From Branchiostoma floridae (lineage: Eukaryota; Chordata; Leptocardii; Amphioxiformes; Branchiostomatidae), in the NCBI RefSeq assembly GCF_000003815.2, contig NC_049980.1:14656293-14718292 (forward strand): a DNA stretch of 62,000 bases, written 5' to 3'. The position numbers and the translations under genes were made by a program. This document shows positions 27,501 through 42,500 of this stretch, one piece after another. Numbering within the stretch: the stretch's first letter is position 1; every line of letters starts with the position of its first letter. A model generated the notes under the pieces. It saw only the letters and a program-made list of their open reading frames with translations, was not told the origin of the DNA and ran no database searches.

Positions 27501-30500
27501 GCAGATGGGAGGTCATCACTTCCTCCCACACATCTCTTGTTTCCTGTGCTACAAAGACTTTCCCTCATCTCTGCACTCTTCTGATTGGTGAGGGGAAGCC
27601 TTAAAACTGGTGACATGGACAAACACCAAGATTCTCTTGGCATTTTTCTGTTTCAATGTATGTAAGAAAAACAAAACTATAATTGTAGCAGTCAAGAGGC
27701 AGCACAGATGCTGATTTGTTCTTAGGAAAGACCTGTCTCACATTTGTTCTTCAATAATGGACCCAGTGTGACTGTGTCACACGAAAATGGCAAATACACT
27801 CTAACGATCTTTGCTTGACTCCAGGACAAAGTAAATCCCTGCAAAAAACATTGTGCTTGAACAAGAAGAATGCCAGATGTAGAGTTTTACTGGTTACTTG
27901 TCCATGGGATCATCCTGTCCAGAAATCTCATCTGCTCTGGGTTTTTGTTGCTGTCACGACTGTCAGTCACCACTACTTTTTTGTCCCTCTCCTCCCATCT
28001 TTCTTTCTATGTTTGTTTGTTTGTGAATGTCTTGTCCAGACCTCAAAAAGATGAGGTTGTCCGGGTTATCATGAGACCTCAAAATGACGAGGTAGCCAGT
28101 CAGTACTCAAGGTACCTCCTCTCTTGTTTGTGTGCTTTCTGGGACTGCCCATCACTTTTTTCTCTCCATCTCTCTTTCTCTGGTTTCTCTCATGTGTTGA
28201 CAGTGCAATTATGGCCAGAGTAACATGTAACGGTTAACATGCCAGTGGAATTAAAACAATAAATGAAGATGGCTAAAATGGCATCTGAAAGTAGAAAATG
28301 CATTTGAGTCTTGTTGCATTTCAAAAGCTAAGCTTAACCTACCTGATGTGACACTTAGATTCAAGATGATATTGTATACTTCTCGGTGGCAATAGAATAA
28401 TATCTTTTCTGCATAGTGTAAGACTAACAATAATCCACTGGCACATACCTAGACATGTTATCTGGAAAAAACAGATGCAGTCATAATAACTTGATGAAAC
28501 GTTTTGGTCTTACCAACTCTTCATGCAGAGGCTAACCTCAATGTGAGTTAATGGCAGCTACAGTGCCTACTAGTAGATGATCTAAGTGCTAGTATGCATC
28601 TATTTGGCCTAGTTGCTTCTAGTGCCTCCTAACAGTAGTTTTGCTGGATTCACCCCTCAGCTTCAGCTCAACCTGTCGGAAGGATGCAGATGGTAATATT
28701 ACATGTACGGGCTGTGAGCGGGGCTACACAGGCAGGCGCTGTGAGAGGTGTGTATGACATATAGATTGTTGTGCCATGGGGCCGGCCTGTCACAGTGTGA
28801 ACGGGCTGAAACCATCTGTGGCAAAGGTGGTCTGCCTGTTACACCCCCTTTCCACCAAAGGCTGCGACTTTTGAGCAAACAAAGATCTGACTCATCGAAT
28901 TTCATAGACAACAAATTATTTAATGTTTGATTTTGTTGCCTTTTAAATCATACTTTGCATGATGAATCAAATCCCAATTATAAAATCACACACAAATTTT
29001 TTTGTTGCGTTGCTTAGCAATCACTGCCTTGTGAAAAGGGGTCCTTAATGTTTTGGCAGACCAGCCTTTTGGCATGGCAGTTTATCTATCATACCCTGGG
29101 CAAGGGCGTGAGTGGGACTGTGTGGATAATGGTTAAGCTTAAGAGGACAAGTACAAGCAGAACTGATTCTTCAGCTCTTCTGTAGAGTTTTGCTATTTGA
29201 AAATATTGAACATATTAACCATAGCTCATTGATCTCTTTAAAGTAATATTTATAAATTGTAGATTTACTCTAAATGTAAATGTCAGAAGCCCAAAATTAA
29301 TTCTGTACTATGCTGGATGAAGAAAGTGCATGTAGATAAGACATTAGATTCTAACCTAACAACCATGTTGTAATAAATGTAATTAAGTCCATCTGAAATG
29401 CTTTTACACGCTATCTTTGCACCCAAAGTTAAGTGTTGCCTGCAAGTTTTCGATCAGTCCACGGTCACTTCTTATGTTGTCATGTAACCTGACACATCAG
29501 AGCACTGTTTGAAAGTGTGTTAGAAAGGTGTGAAGATACAGAAGTCCACAACCTAACCTAATTATAAACAATGCCCCAAAGTTTGTTAATAAGTTCTTTA
29601 CCTTGCATTCAGAAATAGTATATATTAAAATGTTGAGGATAACAACCATGCTGTAATGTATTCTGTCATGTGATAGATGTGAACAGGGTTACTATGGCAA
29701 CCCTACCATTCCGGGCGGCCGTTGCTATGAATGTGCGTGTGACCAGTCCGGCTCTCTGAGCCCCATCTGTGACCAGGTGACTGGCGCGTGCCAGTGTCAG
29801 CCCGGTATCACCGGCCGTGCTTGTGACCAGTGCCAGCCAAGATATGCCCTGACTGAGAGAGGCTGTATAAGTAAGTATCTTTCTGTCATCCTTAAGCGCA
29901 ATGACCTCAAAACCCGTAAACACCATCTTGAATATAAAAGAGTGTGACACAATATTTTACATTCAGGAGATATGAAGATTTCTGTAACTACATTTATCTG
30001 TATCCTTCCACCTTATAACTTTTAATTTTGTAAGGCTCTAAGCTCTAAACAAGGTTTTCTCCCTCAGACTGTGATGATGAGTGCACTGGTGTGCTGTTGG
30101 ATGACATGGAGCGTTTAGAAGCTCTGCTGCAGTCCAGGAACTTGAGTGGTGTGTTCCCTGCACCATGGCCCACCCTCATGGCCTTGGAAAATGAGACTTT
30201 GGAACTCCAGGTGTGTTTCTCATTGTTTGTTTGTGCTTTCACTACCTGTACAAAAATGTTTTGAGGTTTTCAGCCTTTTTATTAAGTAGGCACTATTCTC
30301 TTTGTTCCTTTCTTTTCTTTCTTTCACTTTTGAAATGTTACAGTTACTAATCACGTCATCTGTTTTTTACATACATTGTAACTTGTGCTTGTTTTCTAAC
30401 AAAGCCAACATTTTGTTTACCTCAAGGCATAAAATCTGTTTTAACAATATGTGTTCAGTAGAAATGTAGACTGTCCTGATAGCTTTAACAATGAATTTTA

Positions 30501-33500
30501 TCTTACACGTACAAGTACTTCAGATCTGCTATCTGTTAAATAGACGTTGTAAAACATTGTGCATCTAACAGGTAGTCCCAACATGTGCATGTACAAAATG
30601 TGTTGTCTATTTTATGTCTGTGTGATCATTGTGTGATCATTGTGTGTATTTGTCAGTCTGGTAACAATACAACCACTTCACACCTTCTCTTTGTACTGTA
30701 TTTTTCACGGCTGTCCTGTTTGACGTGCCCAGGCCAAACTAAAGGTGGGAAATACATTATGATAATTGATGTGTTGCTGTGCACTGCAATCTATTGCCTG
30801 CACCAAGCCTGAATAAACTGTTTCTTGCAGGGACATATACAGCTTTTTAGCATGTTCCTGAGTTGCTTCCAGCTACCCTTCGTAGTATAGAAAAGCATGT
30901 TAATTTTCCTTTGAGATCTAGTGTAGCTGTAGGTTCATTTTGTATTTGTCAAAATGCTCAGAAACATTCTTTGTTGCCTGTTCTATAAGAACAAGTTTAA
31001 ATTCTGTGTTACACATGTCCAGTGCAATCTGGCTGTGTGTGACATTCTTTTGTCAGCAGGACTAGAGAGTCAATAGAAAACTAGGTAATTTAAAATATGG
31101 ACTTACTAACCTATAAAATGTTATGGCTTGCTCCTTCATAAGCAGATATCACTTAACAGACGGTATCACAAGAGCAGATGTAACTTTATTTTATTTTATT
31201 CCCTACATGGTAACAGCCCTTCATTGAAGCCTTCAACCGGCTGCAAGACAAGGCTGAAAACATCTCGGACCTGGAACGTCTAGCTGACAGGCTACTCAGG
31301 AGGGTAAGACATAACATACTAGGGCACTGGCATATTAGCCTGTGTCACACATTATGTCACTGTTAGGGGCTTCTTGGGCCTCCTTCCTGACCAGTGGAGG
31401 GGCTGCAAGAAGCTTGATTTTTAGTCAGGCAAGTCAACATTTGATCAAAATGTAAGAACCATTTTTAGCAGCCCTCGGAATATTAAGATTATATCCCAAA
31501 TATTTTGATGGAGACAGGCCTGTTTTGTATGGACTCAAAGGTGAGTACAAGAAAGTGTTTAGTTTAACCATGTACAATCAAGAAGACGTAATATTTGCTA
31601 TTTCATGATAAACATGATAAATCAAATAATATATATCTGTGATGTGTTTTTGAAGGCCAATGATGCTGTCCGTAATGCCCCACCCGTGGACGAGGATGCT
31701 GGGAAGGTTCGGAACCGCGCAGCTGACCTGGAGATGAGGATCATGGACTCTGCCCGAGAGCTGCAGGGTAAGTTGGGACACTTTGACTTGAGAACATGAT
31801 ACACATAAGTCATTACATCATACCTGCACCATGTTATCATTCCATATGGCCCTCCCACGGGTACATTGCAATTGGGTGATAGGGAATACACTGTGCTATA
31901 TTCTCTATGTGTAAATCAAGCAACTGGATGAGTCCTTTTAGTTAGCGTTTCAGATAGCATCCACAGTGTTTTTTAGTGACCAAGAATCCTCTAATTTGTA
32001 TTATGTAATGTTGTACCTGGATGTCTAACCTTCATTGTCGGCACAAAATAAAGTTTGGGAAGAAGAGTTGTTACAATGTTAACACTGCTGCCTAACCTAA
32101 GGCCAACTCAGAAGGCATTAAGTCAATCTCTTGCTTTTTGCATGAAGAAAACTGTTTGAAAATCAAATGCATAAAGTAGAGGGCGCAGCTGAAATTTCTT
32201 GTCTTTTTGCAGATCTTGTTGAGCAACTGGTGAACTTCACACGTGGGCCAGGATCTCCTGTTTCTGACCTCGAGGCCCAACTTCGCGAGGCTCGTAGAAT
32301 ACTGGACCAGATTCGCGGCAGAGATCTTAATGGTTCCAGAGCTGATGCCGACAGGGAACTCAGGTAGTCAGCATGATTTAACCTCTGCAAATTAGCTGAA
32401 CAGAATGCCTGCTCAAATTTACAGTTGAAGGAAAAGAAAAGTGTCACAATAAATGTAGTCACTATGTCTTTTACAGCATAATTTCTTTAACAGCAGATAA
32501 AGTCTTAAAGTCTCATGAGTTCATTGCTAGCACAAAATCTAAGTCAAACATTCCCTGATGATTCATGCACTGCCTACTTATTGGAGACTGCTTGCTGCCC
32601 AATGTGTCATAACACACAGGAGTACTTATCAAAGTTAGTCTCATGTAATATTCTGTTTGACAGCATTTAAAAGCCTATACAGTATGTAAGATTTGTCTGA
32701 CTGGATGGTCCCTTCTTCTTCCCAGGCTTGCCAAGGACACTCTGGAGAGAGCTCTTCTTGACTTTGCTAACAAGACTGCTGACAAACTGGCAGCAGTAGA
32801 AGCCCTGGAGGGAAAGCTTAACAGGACTCTCGGTCAGCTGAATGATCTGGAGGAAGCTGTCCGTGAGGCCCGCATGAAGACTAATGAAGCTGATCGTCTT
32901 AATGATAACAACGAAGATATTCTCCGAGATCTAGACGTAAGGACTTGACAGTGAATGTGTGAAAGGGAAAGTGGTACCACACTTAAAAGATAGAAGGGAT
33001 GCACATGCTTCAATCTGTAAACTATGTTGCAAGAAATACAGCACTCTTAGCAAATTCTACTGGTGAAAAATGATACTACACATTAAAGAAAATTTGTTAA
33101 GAAAATTTAAGTATTGGTGAGTACAGTAGAATGATGATGTTTAGTGCTGCATGGTTTTGATGCAAGTGTTCCCTTTAATTCAAACATTTTAAAATGTCAA
33201 GTATTCTATTAGTTATCCGCAATATACATGTACATGTATGTATGTACATCTTTTCCATCATGTTTGTGTTTAAATGTCTATAGGAAATCAGGAGACTTAC
33301 TGAAGACAATGTGGACGACATTCGTGATGCCATCAGGGAAGGTGATGAAGTTGTGAAAAATGCTCGCCGTCTCCTGTCTGAGGCTCGCATTGCCCTGGAG
33401 GTGAGTTATGGGATGTTACATGTTATTGAACAATATACATATTCTTCTTATTCTGAATAGGCAAATGGTATGAGTGGTATGTGGTCCTCCTTTTTTTTTC

Positions 33501-36500
33501 TTTCAGCATGACATGATAATATGTACATTACAATTTAGAAAAAAAACATTTGATTTTGTTGGTGATATTCTGGAAAATTTCCTTGTACTTTTTCACTTGG
33601 CAGTCACCTTGGGAGATCTCCCATGGTATTCAAAATGACTTGAACATATTTTGACATATTTTTTTCCCCATCCAGGAGGCCAAAAATAATGACCAAGCCC
33701 TGAGGAATGTCCGGCCAGAGTTGCAGCGCCGGGCTGACCTGCTGACCCAGAAGCTTGCCGGACCCCCTGACCTGGAAGACTTGGTGGAGGATGCAGAGAA
33801 ACACGCCCATAACCTGACACTGAGGGCCAGAGACCTGGAAGGGTGTGTCTTCAAATACATTGTACCTCTTTTGAGTAGACAAACCCCAGCATTACAGTAT
33901 ATGCCAGTGATGCATGTAATCCTCCGAGTTGAGAAGAAGAAGCTGTCATTATCTCAGGGATCAAAACTTGAGACAATAAAAAATACCCTCAAATAGTAAT
34001 AATGTCAACCCTCCTCAAATGCATTTCGTAGAAATTGTATATGGTTATTCTGCAAATGTCACACAAAGCCCATCAAAATTTGTCATCTAACCAAGAAATA
34101 AAAACGACATGCTGTATGTTATAGACTTATAGGATTCAATGAGTGAATAAAAACCTGTACATTTCCCCTCCAGGCTCTTTGCTGAGACCAAGAACTTCTC
34201 CTCTGATGCCCTGGCTGCCGCCACAGCCTACGACAACATCGTGCAGGCCTTTGAAGATGCAGAGAGAGCTGCAAATGAAGCCAACGTGGCTGCTAAAGAA
34301 GGACTAGACCTGGTAATGTGCTTTCTTTAATATCTTATATTAGTGTTGCTCAGCACAGTTCCAGAAGGTAATGGCCATAACAGGGACTCAGCTTGGCTGG
34401 TGAGATAGCACTCTTGTATATTTGCTAAGTCAACTGTCAACAAAGATTACTCATAACCCTTGACCAGCATGGTACCTTATTTGCAACATATTACAATGTA
34501 TATAGATGTTGTTGTTACAATAGAATTAATCATTGTTTCTGTTGCATGTTTTGTCAACATTGCATTAGAATTTTGTCCATTTCCTACAATAAACAAAACA
34601 ATATCAAAACAATATTGCCACAATATAATATTATATGCAAACATGACTTTATACAACTGTTCGGTTGTGTTCTTTCGAAGTGCCATGTCATTCTTAGGAA
34701 GCTGTTGTTGGGCAGCCTCTCATGCAAGTATTTCTTTGGCCTACAGTTTTTTCAAGAAATAGTTTTTTTATACACAAAGTATTGTAGACTGACATTACAT
34801 GTTAAAGATAGCCAATGTAAATTACTGAAGTTGCTAAAATGGATCAAGATGATGTTCTAGTTAAAGAAATGGTTGTCAGAACTATCTCTGTTCTTCCAGG
34901 CTACAGGAGAAAACTCTCTGAGTGAACTTGGCGAGGAGTCTAAACAGCGCAGCTATGACCTCTTGGATGAAGCTGTGAAGCTCAGGGACAGGGTGGATGG
35001 TAGGGGTTTTGAATTGTACACATGTATATTATATGGGCCAGAACTGACTCTGACTCTGAGTGGGGGAGTAGGGAGGATAATGTTGAAATGTACATAGTGA
35101 ATGTCATGCTTGTACCAGTATGAAATAAGCACATTTTTTGACAAAGCTATTTCTGGCACAACACAGTGGTACAGTGTCATATGAATTTTAGGCTGCATGA
35201 CTTCCCTTGATCTTATTGTACTTAATTACACGTCAGCATTTTACGAGTAGTAACATTTAATGGAGCAGGAAATTGCATGTAACGGAGCCTTTAGCTAATT
35301 TCTAATAAGCCTTCCTTTGTTATTGGATGAAGCGTATTTTGAGCCCTGATACATATAGCTAAATGTACATGTGTAGTCGCTATAAGATACATACATATGT
35401 TAACTGCAAATGAGATGAATGATGTAGTGTGCAATAACATCTTAAACTACCTGCATGCAGACTTAGGAAATAGCACGGCTGACAAAGAGGCGGAAATAGC
35501 CCAGGGAAACCAAAATATTACTGACCTGAAGAAAGCTGTCCAAGATCTTAAGGACAGAATGGATCGTCTGCCTGATGGTAAGATATTAAGATAAGAATTT
35601 TGGGCTGGACTCAAAACTTCACACTTGTCCCAGGCAGAATTGATTTCATCATGGTAACTTGAAAAAGAGGGAACATGGCGAATGGTCCATTAATTTTATT
35701 GTCTTTGTAATAGCCTCAATCTAGTTGAACAGCCATGTCTTTGCATCCTGAACAGCCAAACCAATGAAATAAACCAGTCAAAATTAAGTATATGAAGCCA
35801 GATGAAGTGAAATTAATGCTTGGGAAAAGTGTGAAGTATAAACCAGTACCTATTCTATATGTTTAAATCCACTATGTCTGTGTTGTGTGTGTTATTATTC
35901 CAGAAATGCAGGGTGACTTGAACGTGTATCGTGTTGATATTCCCATTGCTCAAGAGCGTATGGCCCGTGGCTACACGGAACTTGCCGTCATGGAGGCCCG
36001 GATGGATGCTCTCCCTGGAAGTTAGTTGCGCGTGGTGTGCCAGATGGGATGCAGATATTGGCCTTTACTTTACAGCTCGCTAACGTTGTATCGCTTGACA
36101 CCAAATTTACATGTACTTAGTTAGACGTTGCAGGTTTAAAAGATGAAGCAGCATGTTAGGTGGCACAAATAGGAACCTACACTAATGGCTGCGAGCGACA
36201 TCCTCTTAAAGTTTGCATCTTTTTGCTGGAGATTAAAATGCAGGAAGCATGAATATGTGCTGTGTTGGTTGTGCCATGCAAGAGGGACAATTGCTTGGAG
36301 TTTATAAAGCTTTGTGCTCTTGTAATAGTCCCATGCTTCATTTGGGAAATGTTTTGCATACAGACAGTATAACTTGTATATTATATGTAATCCATAATAA
36401 TAATGTAAAGCAGAGAAGTTTTTTTCCCAATGCTAGAGGTAATGAAATAGGGAAGTGTGCAATTGGATGTTTTGGAATGGTTTTTGAAACATTACCTTGC

Positions 36501-39500
36501 ATGGAAGGCAGGCTGTCAGCCACTAATATTAGAGTTTCTTGCAGGTCTATGCTGTTTTTTCTGAAGTGGTGCTGCCAGTATTCTAGGACTTCAACAATAG
36601 ATGCATCGATGTGATGGCACAACTGATAACTATGTTTTTTTTCTGTTAACTAGAAGTTAGGCAGCTACATTTTTTGGAATCCATGCTTAGTGTGCATAGT
36701 GCCATACAGTAGACATATTGGACCTCTAACACATAGAGGTACCCTTATGCAGCAGAGTCCTTCCTGCTACTAGTGACGTAACAGTTTTTCTCTGTGATCT
36801 TGTTAAGACCTAGGTGATGCTGCCAAGGATGTTCAAGACAGAGCAATTGAAGCTGACAATGTTGCCCAGGGGGTGATCGATGAAGTTGATGGCTTAGAGC
36901 CAGATGTAAGTACTAATTTGTCATACCTGGGCCTTGATAATGTTTGATGTGGGCATTCTCAAACCTGTATCACACAGCTTTTTCCCCACTGTGCTTGCTG
37001 TTGAAACTCTGATGTAGGATGTTCTTTCAGTTGTTTTTGAGGATGCCAAATTTTCTAGACTTGTGCATGTTTGCATTAAAATGTGTGCAAGTTGGACATA
37101 GAAAGAATACAAGATGATGCTACTGCAGATCAAGCTGGTACCTTGGGTGATATGGGATACAATGTGTTGTATTCCTGATGTATATTCTATTCCATGGTCT
37201 GTCCAGTCAATTTTCCATATGTTAAGTCTAGCCATGAGCAGCATTGCATTGGATTTGGTACGTTATACAGAAGAATAAAATGTCAGCTCATTGCATTGAT
37301 GTTTGAGGACAGTTGCAAAGGGATAAACATGATTGAAGTAGACCTGTGCCTTTGCGTTGCAGTTTTTTCATTTTCTTATGATCTGCTTTTATATCAGGTT
37401 GACGCTTTAGTGAATCAGGTTGGAGGTGCAGGGTCTGCATCTGGCGACACCAATGCTGCCATCAGAGCAGCAGAAAGAGACTGTAAGTGTTAATTCAATG
37501 TTCTGTCTTCCTATCAACACACAAAAATAATGAAGAACGCAAGTTACCTTTAGATGACTGGTTGCATCTGTATGGATGTAATACTTGAAGAATACCCATT
37601 TAAGAATGACTTCTATATTATGGCCCACTTATAATGTACTTGTTACTTCATGATATGTCATCTTCCCCCCATACCTCCACCAAATGTCTTAATCCATCGG
37701 CATATTCTATTTTCAAGTGAGGACTGTGTCTCGTAACCTTGGCGATCTTAAGGACCTTGCTGATGACCTGAACGATGAAGCACGTAACGTCCGTGCTCTG
37801 AATGACCAGTTCAGCCGGAACTTGACTGACCTGATGGAAAAGATCAAACAGGCCCGGCAGCAAGCCAACACTGTAAGACAGATTCAACAGATTTTTCTTT
37901 GGTGCTCAGCCTTGTTTTCTTTCTCTACCAACATCTTGGCAGCTGTTTTGCTGCCTTCATCAGGGCAAAGTGATCTTTCTCATTGTACATGTGTATTTGG
38001 AAGACAAGGAATTCTTTTGAATGGGACTACTTCTCCACGGGGCAACAATGCATTCTGAAATGTGACAGTCTATACCCCCTCTTGTCGTTTCTATTCATGA
38101 GTGATTTTAGGAACCAAATGGCTTTCTTAGTTGTATATTTGTCATTTTGCCACATCCCATCCATGTCAATTAATGATGCATGAAAATCTCTTAAGGTCTC
38201 GTTCATGAATACCAGGCGTATTCCTGCCAAAAATGTAATTTAGAGATTACAGACTCTTCAGCTAATCAATTTTTGTTGATTAATACTGTGCTACTTTTCT
38301 CAGATCAAAGTGTCGGTGGCCAACAGTGGAACATGTATACGATCCTACAAACCCAACATCCAGGCTGGGTCATCCATTAACACCATTGAGTTGAACTTCA
38401 AGACAACTGAGCCAGACAATCTTCTCTTCTACCTGGAAGGCAGGGATTCTGTAAGTGCTGGTTATTTTTGTGTACCACTCATCTTGTTGTATTTCCTCTA
38501 AAATGGCCTGGCCAAACAAGTCAAAAGTAGTACATAACATTTAAGCGAAAAAAAAGTCACCAACTTACATTGTAATGAGTTAGTGACCTTGATATGCTCA
38601 ACCAGTTTTTGAACACGAATATTACCCATTGTGATTAGAAATATCAAAAGCTTCAAAGCAATAGTTATCATTAACGACAGACTCAGACTTAATGTAGACT
38701 CACTGTGGAGGCTTGTTATCATTGTTATGTGGCCTCAACCTAGACGTTGTTCCTTGTAGTAATCACAGATGTTTTATCTTTACCTGCAGAAAGACTTCTT
38801 GTCTTTGGAGACTCGTGACAGCCGAGTGATTTTCCGCTGGAATGTTGGTTCGGGCATCGGCACCATCACATACGACAGCCAGCCTATATCTGACGATAGA
38901 TGGTACCGTATCATTGCCAAGCGTGTCAGCAGTAGTGGAGAACTCCGTGTGCAACTCTCCAGTGCTAAAGATCTTGAACCGGCTGTGACTGGGTCTGCAC
39001 CACTGGGGTACACCATTCTGGATGTAGACAGCGACGATGACCTCTACTTAGGCGGTGTTCCAGCAGAGAAGCTGGTAGGGCACAAAACTAACTTTGTAGC
39101 AGGAAATTTCAGATGTTGTTCTGGCAGAAAGTTGGGTCTGTAGAAGTAGAAGATCAAATTAAAATATGCATGTATGATGACAATAATGTGGTTTCACCAG
39201 TTGTACTTACAATTGTCAGTAAAGAAACTCCAGTCTACAAACTTTACATATTTTCCACGTTTTACGAAAATCCTACTGCATACTTTTAAAGACTCTGGTA
39301 AGAATATTGAAAACTTAATATTTATAGCATTGATACAAGCCTGATGAAAAAGAATATGTCGACACTGCCTTTAAACATATATTTCTACGATGCTCCATTG
39401 CAGCAAGACCTGGAAGCTGCAACAATTTTAACTTCTGACTTCAATGGCTGCCTGGGAGAAGTACTGCTTGATGATAAACCCATCGGCCTCTACAACTTTG

Positions 39501-42500
39501 CTACCACCTCTGGTACCTGCGAGGGGTGTGTGGAAAGGTAAAGCAGATAGTTTGTTCAGTTTTAAATGATTTAATGTCACTCATTACACATATCTTTCCT
39601 GGGCAAATTATTTGGAACGTCTCACATGGTGATACAAAAATCATAGTTCTGACACAGTAATTCACCTGCCTGCTTGTTCTTTTAGAGATAAACAGTAATT
39701 TTGTTCTAAAATCTCACTTTGAATATCATAATGATAAATTTAATTTCTGCTGTTGAGTAGACCAGATTTCCTCAAGTTATTGTGTTCCCTTAATCTAATG
39801 TTTCTTTCTCTGAATGAAATTGCCAGCCCACGAGAGAGGACTGCTTCCAACACCTACACCTTCCTGGGAGACGGATTTGTGGTCATGCCAAAGATACCTT
39901 CATGGAATGACAGAACTACTTATCTCAACTTCAACTTCAAGACCTTTGCAGAAGATGCACTCATCTTCTTTGTTGCTGATGAAACCCAGGTCTGTGTTAC
40001 AAAAAGTATCACCTTATGCAAAAAGTTTGAGTGATGTTGTACAGTAGTGTGATAGTTGTAGTAGTAGTAGGAGGAGGAGGACGAGTAGTACCCAGTATTA
40101 GTAGTAGTAGTAGCAGTAGGACCAGTACTATCCAGTGCCTATACTGTTGTCTGACACATGGTACGGCAGTAGTCAGCTACCCTCATGCCACATTTCAGAC
40201 AGCTCTGTCCAGCGGGTTCAACATGTCTGTATCCCAAGTCTGCAGCACTTTGTCAGATTTTGTATACGTAGTAGTAGTTACTGTAAAACCTCTCTCTGAA
40301 GATTTGTACAGCGTCAGTTTATTTTAGTCAGTAAATGAACTGTGGACATGCATGTTTTTTTACAGGGAGACTACTTTGCTGTGTACCTGAAAGACGGAAG
40401 AGTCGGAGTCCAGTACAACCTGGGTGGTGGACAAGTTGAGATCCTCTCCGATGACAGGTACAGCACTGGAGAATGGACCTATGTAAGGGTCTCCAGGACT
40501 GGCCAAACGGGTGAGCTTTTTATTTGTAATTTACTTTATCCTAATACTCCCCTTTTCTTAGATTCTTGCATACCTATCTAGCAATTGTTCCATAAACCAA
40601 GTTACACAACTCCTCTCACCTCATGCCTCTGTTAGGGTCAACAGCTTTGATAACTGAACAACATATTCTTGTTTTGGGTATGAGTGTTTGCTGATGATAA
40701 GTATGGATGTCAAGGAATTTGTAATTCTTGAATGGTAAGATTTCAAGACTGGAATCTCTGCTGCAGTATCTAAAAGGGCCGTTTATTGGGGCCCATTATT
40801 GAACTTGGCCTTTGTTTTCCTGGTTCATACCCACGTACCAAGTATCATAAAGATCCATTCACAGCTTCCTGTGTTATGCTGTTCACAGACAGACAAAGAG
40901 CACCTAAAACATAGCCTTCTAGGTAATAAGTGAAGACTAATCAATACACAGTAGCTAACTTTTGTATCCTACACTGTATGTCTTCAGCTGAGCTGGCTGT
41001 GACAGATGAACAAAACGTGAAAAGAGGGTCCTCTCCTGGGAACCTTGCTGACCTTGCAGTCACCGACCTCATGTACATTGGAGGCCTGCCTGGAAGCTTC
41101 AGGCTGTTGTAAGTATACACTGGTTCACGGTTCAAATTGTGCATGTGCCGTGTGATGCACTGTACAAAACACGTCTGGACATACATCAAGCTTGGCCATC
41201 TGTATCTGTATGACATTGTGTAATTCTAACTGTTCTGTCATTCTGCAAGATTCATTCAGCCACTTGTAAATTGTTTTTGTAGCTGATTCCCACATACCAG
41301 AGGTAGAGGTGAATTAATTTTTCCTTGGCCCAAACAGGCAGCCGGGCATTCCCACCACCTCCTTCATTGGGTGTCTGCAGGACGTTACGGTGGGAAGGGA
41401 TCCCCAGAAGCTGGACGAGAACCTGGCAATTTTGGGCATGACACCAGGCTGTCAGGATCAAGTAAGGGATGCTTTTGTACACACTGCGGGCAGTTTGTCA
41501 TAGAATTGACAAACATGTATGGTAGAAATTGTTGTGACAGGCTTTCTAGATGAGTTTTGTGTTTCTGTAATTTTTTGTCCACAACACAGATTCAGTTAGT
41601 AAGAGTTATGGCTCCAATCGTTACATTATCTGAAGAGCAAAGAAACCTTGACAGTATGTACATTTGTAGTTTTTAGCTGCAGGCAATTTAACTTCTGATC
41701 TCCGCATTGCTTTGAGCAAGTCTATTTTTTTCAGACATTCTGTGAGAAATGGCTTAATTTTGACTCTCTATCAGGTTGTCCGCACCATTGGGATGACTGG
41801 AGAGCCAGGTGCTTATACAGCCCTTCCAAACACGGACAGAAAAGGAAACCTGGCAGATGGAGGGTCAGTGTTCCTCGGGTTCACAACAAGTACGGAGGAC
41901 GGGCTGTTGCTCCTGGCAACCGGTGGCAGCCGCAGGAGGAGACGACAGGCTGGAACGGTAGGAACTATCTATGTTCAATACGGATGTTTTGCTACCTTTG
42001 TCTGAAGTAGTAGTAGTAGTATTATCCAGTAGTTGTATTTGATGATACTGTTGTGGGGATCACATAGACGGGTGGACAGGAGTCTAATTCTTCACACTGC
42101 GCTTGTAAGCAGCTCTATCTAGCGGGTACATGTATAGTATGGGGGCAGAGAAGTAAAAAAGACAAACGCGAAACAAATGTACCTACTCAAAGTGTCCCAA
42201 GGGTGCTTTCAACATATTTGTCATTACAGAATGACACAAATGAATTTCCTTTTTACACCTGTAGGCCTTCTACTCTCTGTCCATTGTGAAAGGTCGTATC
42301 CAAGCTCGGTTCAGCGCTGGAGAGGGTAGTCCTGTAACTATAGTAACAAGGAACAGTGCTGGAAGGTTCGATGATGGAGAGGACCACAACATCAGGGTGA
42401 CGAGGGCAGGGGACAGGTCAGTTGGTCCTCATGACACCGTTTAGATATTGAGGCAGGAGGAACAGTAAACTCAGTACATTAGAAAATTATTCCTGTTATA

